NCBI GenBank assembly: GCA_015060865.1
Contig: SUXS01000001.1
Coordinates: forward strand, 1-64,000
Direction: 5' to 3'
Length of the DNA: 64,000 nt
From: Bacteroidales bacterium
GTDB lineage: Bacteria > Bacteroidota > Bacteroidia > Bacteroidales > Bacteroidaceae
The notes under the pieces are model-generated. The model was not told the DNA's origin. It did no database searches and saw nothing but the letters and a program-made list of their open reading frames with translations. Shown in pieces: positions 59,806 through 64,000 of this stretch. How positions within the stretch are numbered: position 1 is the first letter of the stretch; the number at the start of each line of letters is the position of its first letter. Position numbers and translations under genes: made by a program.

Positions 59806-60570
59806 ATGAAAAAATTAGCACTCATAATGTTGCTGACAGCCTTGGCTGCATGCGTATCGGCCCAAGATAGCCTCACCTTGATGAGCTATAATATCAGGAA
59901 TGCAAAAGGGATGGACAAAAAAAGGGACATCCAACGCATTGCTGACATCATCTCCCGCGAGAAGCCCGATGCTGTAGCCATACAAGAGGTTGACAATATG
60001 ACCCTACGATGCTTCAAAAACGTAATGAAGGAGCTTGGGAAACTGACGGGAATGCATGCGACTTTCGCACCAGCTATAAATGTTGTCATCGGTAAATATG
60101 GAATAGGCATCCTATCGCGCGAGAAACCAATCAGCACACAGATTATACGTCTGCCAGGTAGCGAAGAGAAGCGAGTATTGCTGATTACCGAATTTAATGA
60201 CTACTACTTCTGCAGCACCCATCTATCACTCACTCCAGAAGACCGCATGGCCTCCCTTGACATCATCAACCAATATGCTGAGAAGAGAACCAAGCCATTC
60301 TTCCTCGGCGGTGACTTGAATGCCCGTCCCGACTCTGAACTTATCGACTCCATGAGCATACGATTCGACATACTCAATGATGTCAATGCACACACCTACC
60401 CTTCGGCAGTGCCCGACAGGACTATAGACTATATTATATCGTGGAAACCCTACGCGGCGCAATACTCCATAGCAGACAGTAGAGTTCTCTACGAGCCTAT
60501 CGCCTCAGACCATAGACCCATTGTCGTAAAAATAAAGAAGACTACACCACCTGACGATGCACAACCGTAA
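59806..60570 (+). CDS. secreted endonuclease/exonuclease/phosphatase-family enzyme
   Basis: 254 residues from ATG 59806; signal peptide MKKLALIMLLTALAACVSAQ, which may be lipid-modified at LAAC. EEP motifs: LMSYNIRNAKG, AVAIQEVDNMT (metal Glu), GKYGIGILSR, FCSTHLSLTPEDR, FFLGGDLNARPDSELI and a terminal SDHRPIVV. Substrates of such exported enzymes range from nucleic acids to phospholipids and inositol phosphates; none can be chosen here. Its stop overlaps the start of the next gene by 14 bases. Confidence 0.88.
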   Translation: MKKLALIMLLTALAACVSAQDSLTLMSYNIRNAKGMDKKRDIQRIADIISREKPDAVAIQEVDNMTLRCFKNVMKELGKLTGMHATFAPAINVVIGKYGIGILSREKPISTQIIRLPGSEEKRVLLITEFNDYYFCSTHLSLTPEDRMASLDIINQYAEKRTKPFFLGGDLNARPDSELIDSMSIRFDILNDVNAHTYPSAVPDRTIDYIISWKPYAAQYSIADSRVLYEPIASDHRPIVVKIKKTTPPDDAQP

Positions 60571-63508
60571 ACAACATTGTATATTTCTCGCGCTCTGCAT
60601 GCTTCTTTACCTGTTGCCCTTAAATGCAATAGGGCAAACACGTAACCGTACCGTAGAGCAACGGCTCAAACAATACTTCCTCAACTATAAAGCCGACAGT
60701 GTCGACGTTGGGAAATGCAAACTTGTGCGCTATCAGCTCAATCCACAGAAGCGCACCCTTACCATCCATGCCAATGCCAACTTTGCCTACCAACCCTTCC
60801 GAAGCACTACCACAGCAAAAATTTATCAAGACATACGAAATATTCTACCTGGCCCTATCAATTACTACCACATTACCGTACTAGTAGGAGAAAAAAGCAT
60901 CGACGACCTCATCCCCAACAACCACCGAAAGGTGAAGGATGTCACACGCCTTTGGGGAGAAACCGAACACCAGGGTAATCCGTGGGTACAGAATCTGTCG
61001 CGTCCCTACACAATCACACAAGGTTTACAAGGACGGCATCTGTCCGTCACTCCCAGCCACGGGATGTTTTACAAGAACGAAGAAAGGCGTTGGAAATGGC
61101 AACGCCCCTCCCTATTCTGTACACGTGAAGACTTGCTATCGCAATCCATCGTAGTTCCCTACCTAATCCCCATGCTTGAGAATGCCGGTGCCGTAGTTTT
61201 CACCGCACGAGAGCGAGACCATAGGGCACAAAACCTTATTGTCGACAATGATTTCACCTCTCCTGAAAATGGGTTATATAGAGAGAAGATGCACCAACAA
61301 ACCCTTTGGGAAAGTACACCTATTGGTTTTGCTACCCCCGAAGGACTGCTTGACAGCACGATGAACCCCTTCACGATGGGTACGGCACGTATCATGCATA
61401 CTACTCAGGAAGAAAGTTTGAGTTCGTCCATACAATGGGTACCCAACATTCCCGAAGATGGCACTTATGCCGTATATGTCAGTTATCAAAGTACGCCTTC
61501 AAGTATATCCGACGCCCACTATCAAGTACATCACAAGGGAGGAGTCACCCATATTCGTGTAAACCAACAGATGGGTAGTGGCACATGGGTATACATAGGC
61601 AGTTACGAGTTTGCCAAAGGACAATCAGACAAACAAATGGTGATGCTCAGCAACAAGAGTCAAGAGAAGGGAGACGTCTGTGCTGATGCTGTGCGCTTTG
61701 GCGGTGGTTCTTCCTTAGTAAATAGAGGGAACGGAGATACAATCAGCATTGCCCGCATACCACGGTATTACGAAGGAGCACGCTATCAAGCACAATGGTC
61801 AGGATTCCCCTATGAACGATATGCCAACTATCAAGGAGAGAACGACTATGCAGAAGACATCAACAGTCGGTCTCTTACAACCAACTACCTGCTTGGGGGC
61901 TCCGTATACAGCCCTGACAGCATAGGATTGCGTGTACCCATCGAACTGTCGCTAAGCCTTCATACCGATGCCGGCGTGAGAGACAACGATGCCATCATTG
62001 GCACTTTAGGCATCTACACCACCGACTACAACCACGGCCGTATAGCAGGGGGAACCCTCTCACGCCACACCTCACGCGACCTTACGGACATCACCATGAC
62101 CAATCTTATGCGCGACATACGCTACCATAACAATACAGACTCAATCTATACACGCCGTGGCATGTGGGACAAGAACTATAGTGAGTCACGCCTACCCGAA
62201 GTACCCTCGTGCATCATAGAATTGCTGTCGCACCAGAATTTCAGTGACATGCGCTATGCACACGATCCACACTTCAAGTTTATCGTAGCACGTGCCATAT
62301 ATAAATCTATCCTCCAGTACACCTCCCTAATGCATAGCACATCATATACTATGCAACCTCTTCCGATAAACACATTTGCCATTGATCTTGTAGGAGACAA
62401 TAAAGTGCGACTTTCATGGCAACCCACCCCCGACCCATTAGAGCCTTCAGCCGTTCCCACCCAATATATCTTATATACCCGCATCGACCATGGAGGGTTT
62501 GACAATGGACAAGTCCTACGCACCAATGGATGTGAGATTACCCTTACAAAGGGACATACCTATAACTTCAAAGTGACAGCCGTAAACAAGGGAGGCGAGA
62601 GCTTTCCTTCCGAAATACTTGCCACCTACATTGCCGAGGAGCCCAAAGGGAACATCCTCATCGTTAATGGCTTTCAACGTATAAGCGGTCCTGCCGCATT
62701 CCAAAACGAGAAGCAAGCTGGATTTGACCTTCTACGTGACCCAGGTGTTCCTTACATAGGAAGCACTGCATACAGCGGTATACAACATGTATTTGATCGC
62801 GACAAGGCCCGACACCCAGAAGAGGAACTTCAATTCGGAGCCAGCGGTGACGAACTTAACGGTGCATATATGGCAGGCAACACATTTGATTTTGCTTCTG
62901 TACACGGTACTTCCATCAAGGCCGCAGGATATAGCTTCGTATCATGTAGCCGCAAAGCATTTGAGCGGGGAGTGGTCATGCCCGATTCCTTCGATGTGGT
63001 AGACCTTTACCTCGGCCTCCAACGATATAGCGATAGCGATGTCGTGCAACATCCTGATTACAGTACCGTAACACCAGCTTTACTGCGTCAACTCACCCGA
63101 CATACCCAGCGAGGTGGGCACCTTCTTGTCAGTGGTTCCTATTTAGGGATAGAGAGCACCTACAACTCCTCAGCCAGAGACCTACTCCACGATGTGTTGC
63201 ATGGTCGTTACGACGATTCGGTGACACAGTACGAAGAGACCCACATCCACGGATTAGAAAACCTTACCATACAAATTCCGCGTTGGGTAGGTCCCGAGCG
63301 ATATGGCGTACCAGCTCCAGAAGTACTAAAGCCCGATACCGAATCCTTTACCCCCTTCGTATACGACCTCAGCCATCGGAGCGCCGCTGTAGCCTACAAA
63401 GGGAAGAACTACCGGAGTGTTTGTCTCGGCTTTCCTTTTGAATCCATACACAGTGTACGTGACCGGCATATTGTAATGATGTCACTGCTCAAATTTCTGA
63501 CAGAATAG
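60557..63508 (+). CDS. exported golvesin-domain/N-acetylmuramoyl-L-alanine amidase-like protein
   Basis: 983 residues; signal peptide MHNRKQHCIFLALCMLLYLL then PLNAIGQ. Residues about 165-230 (QGRHLSVTPSHGMFYKNEER; MLENAGAVVFTARERD) give the first half of an amidase_3 fold. About 235-385 form an inserted golvesin C-terminal-like beta domain (DGTYAVYVSYQSTPSSISDA; HIRVNQQMGSGTWVYIGSYE). The amidase resumes with ELSLSLHTDAGV and SCIIELLSHQNFSDM, which hold the Zn-His and catalytic Glu. A fibronectin type III-like region (about 615-690) and a Rossmann-like C-terminal part follow. Relatives are often labelled xanthan lyase; peptidoglycan cleavage is the better inference. Confidence 0.82.
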   Translation: MHNRKQHCIFLALCMLLYLLPLNAIGQTRNRTVEQRLKQYFLNYKADSVDVGKCKLVRYQLNPQKRTLTIHANANFAYQPFRSTTTAKIYQDIRNILPGPINYYHITVLVGEKSIDDLIPNNHRKVKDVTRLWGETEHQGNPWVQNLSRPYTITQGLQGRHLSVTPSHGMFYKNEERRWKWQRPSLFCTREDLLSQSIVVPYLIPMLENAGAVVFTARERDHRAQNLIVDNDFTSPENGLYREKMHQQTLWESTPIGFATPEGLLDSTMNPFTMGTARIMHTTQEESLSSSIQWVPNIPEDGTYAVYVSYQSTPSSISDAHYQVHHKGGVTHIRVNQQMGSGTWVYIGSYEFAKGQSDKQMVMLSNKSQEKGDVCADAVRFGGGSSLVNRGNGDTISIARIPRYYEGARYQAQWSGFPYERYANYQGENDYAEDINSRSLTTNYLLGGSVYSPDSIGLRVPIELSLSLHTDAGVRDNDAIIGTLGIYTTDYNHGRIAGGTLSRHTSRDLTDITMTNLMRDIRYHNNTDSIYTRRGMWDKNYSESRLPEVPSCIIELLSHQNFSDMRYAHDPHFKFIVARAIYKSILQYTSLMHSTSYTMQPLPINTFAIDLVGDNKVRLSWQPTPDPLEPSAVPTQYILYTRIDHGGFDNGQVLRTNGCEITLTKGHTYNFKVTAVNKGGESFPSEILATYIAEEPKGNILIVNGFQRISGPAAFQNEKQAGFDLLRDPGVPYIGSTAYSGIQHVFDRDKARHPEEELQFGASGDELNGAYMAGNTFDFASVHGTSIKAAGYSFVSCSRKAFERGVVMPDSFDVVDLYLGLQRYSDSDVVQHPDYSTVTPALLRQLTRHTQRGGHLLVSGSYLGIESTYNSSARDLLHDVLHGRYDDSVTQYEETHIHGLENLTIQIPRWVGPERYGVPAPEVLKPDTESFTPFVYDLSHRSAAVAYKGKNYRSVCLGFPFESIHSVRDRHIVMMSLLKFLTE

Positions 63509-63570
63509 AAAAATCACGGTTATACTAAAGGTTTTCCCAAAGAAAAAAACGATAGTTGAAGTAAAAGGCG

Positions 63571-63578
63571 TATATTTG
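63571..63578 (+). promoter_or_regulatory. -7 element TATATTTG before the 63610 gene
   Basis: A perfect TAnnTTTG ending 31 bases before the ATG. Confidence 0.55.
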
Positions 63579-63609
63579 CATATCAAACAATCGAAACGAA
63601 TACACCATT

Positions 63610-63939
63610 ATGTATACCATTAAGACCAACAAAAGCGGTACACGCAGCATGGAGATTTCAGAAGAGCATCTGCTCACGATAGAGAAGTACCAACTGTTGA
63701 GCAGTCTGGTAGGCAGCAACGGCATCGTTGACGAAGGCGTGCTCGACAAGCTGAAATTCACCATACGCTCACTCATCGTGTCGCAAGACGGTAGCAAGGA
63801 GCTGCTCGACCTCTGCATCGATGTCATCTACCACAACAACATGAAGGCTCTTGGCCTGAGTGCGCTCATTGAGCTCTACAAGGAGTGGAAGGAAAGGCAG
63901 ACAGAAGAAGAAAGCAATCGCCCTTCAGATGAGTGTTGA
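63610..63939 (+). CDS. small acidic helical protein upstream of ygiQ
   Basis: 109 residues, MYTIKTNKSGTRSMEISEEH onward, no signal peptide, helical with a C-terminal Glu/Arg-rich tail (YKEWKERQTEEESNRPSDEC). No family is recognised. It has its own promoter and its last 11 bases overlap the start of the next gene, so the two are translationally coupled, which suggests a role tied to that radical SAM protein. Confidence 0.65.
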   Translation: MYTIKTNKSGTRSMEISEEHLLTIEKYQLLSSLVGSNGIVDEGVLDKLKFTIRSLIVSQDGSKELLDLCIDVIYHNNMKALGLSALIELYKEWKERQTEEESNRPSDEC

Positions 63940-64000
63940 CTACCAACTGACCGATTTTCTCCCTACCACCCGCAAGGAGATGGAGCTGCGTGGGTGGGAC
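63929..64000 (+). CDS. YgiQ-family radical SAM protein (start only)
   Basis: ATG at 63929 reads MSVDYQLTDFLPTTRKEMEL then RGWD to the window edge. The pattern LTDFLPTTRKEME.RGWD is the conserved opening of YgiQ-type B12-independent radical SAM proteins (DUF3362 class). Only 24 codons are visible, so this rests on that motif. Role unknown in the family. Confidence 0.8.
   Translation, partial: MSVDYQLTDFLPTTRKEMELRGWD

Overview
The window reads as chromosomal DNA of a gut-type Bacteroidales bacterium (Bacteroidaceae/Prevotellaceae-like; no species call is possible from sequence alone). Reasons: promoters follow the Bacteroidetes pattern TTTG-N19-TAnnTTTG; many family types are typical of the order (DUF4369/TlpA lipoproteins, DUF4248, a smalltalk micro-protein, DUF2975+XRE pair, BlaI/BlaR1 with TonB-plug-like repeats, a DUF5103 type IX secretion plug protein, a very long BadF/HgdB activase, a golvesin-amidase protein); and genes are GC-richer than the AT-rich spacers.

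Layout. 1-5.9 kb: an incomplete MNT nucleotidyltransferase, a small anti-sigma-like protein and three tandem thioredoxin-fold lipoproteins made by duplication. 5.9-11.2 kb: an accessory island (split small gene, DUF559 nuclease-like protein, antitoxin-like micro-ORF, DUF6371-like zinc/toprim protein, DUF4248, HU-like protein, smalltalk, M15 peptidase) packed with repeats. 11.3-18.2 kb: divergent AraC regulator and a TolC-MFP-ABC-ABC-permease-permease export operon. 18.3-22.8 kb: DUF2975/XRE pair, an exported protein, BlaI and a large BlaR1 whose C-terminus is a paralogue of that exported protein. 22.9-23.5 kb: ParE-type toxin, antitoxin and a second toxin relic. 24.1-29.3 kb: two FtsX/MacB-type permeases. 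29.4-35.2 kb: gene debris, then AspT-like transporter, K+/H+ antiporter, a small exported protein and NhaD. 35.3-42.5 kb: giant activase, rplY, pth, S4-domain protein, mazG. 42.8-53.3 kb: large surface protein, nfo, FecE-like ATPase, S37 peptidase, T9SS plug protein, cysK, a choloylglycine-hydrolase-family enzyme, an outer-membrane barrel and tRNA-Pro(TGG). 53.6-64 kb: aspS, divergent uxaB/uxaC for hexuronate use, an EEP-family enzyme, a golvesin/amidase protein, a small protein and the start of a YgiQ-type radical SAM gene.

The most unusual feature is a set of several families of short palindromic repeats scattered through spacers and also lying in frame inside protein genes. Family A is GC-rich: an identical 25-bp block occurs at 9336-9360, inverted at 9267-9291, and inside the activase at 36163-36187. 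Family B consists of ACAGATT/AATCTGT hairpins, one of them in frame in the 7653-8855 gene. Family C consists of AACGATGACG hairpins, which give two unrelated proteins the same peptide HREAQS. Family D consists of short AT-rich AATTC/CAATT blocks, found inside a permease, the activase and a signal peptide. Family E carries promoters, upstream of rplY and tRNA-Pro. In-frame residence recalls the palindromic elements known from Rickettsia genes, but here several sequence families share one neighbourhood. A DUF559 gene bracketed by direct family A repeats is a candidate, though unproven, mobilising partner.
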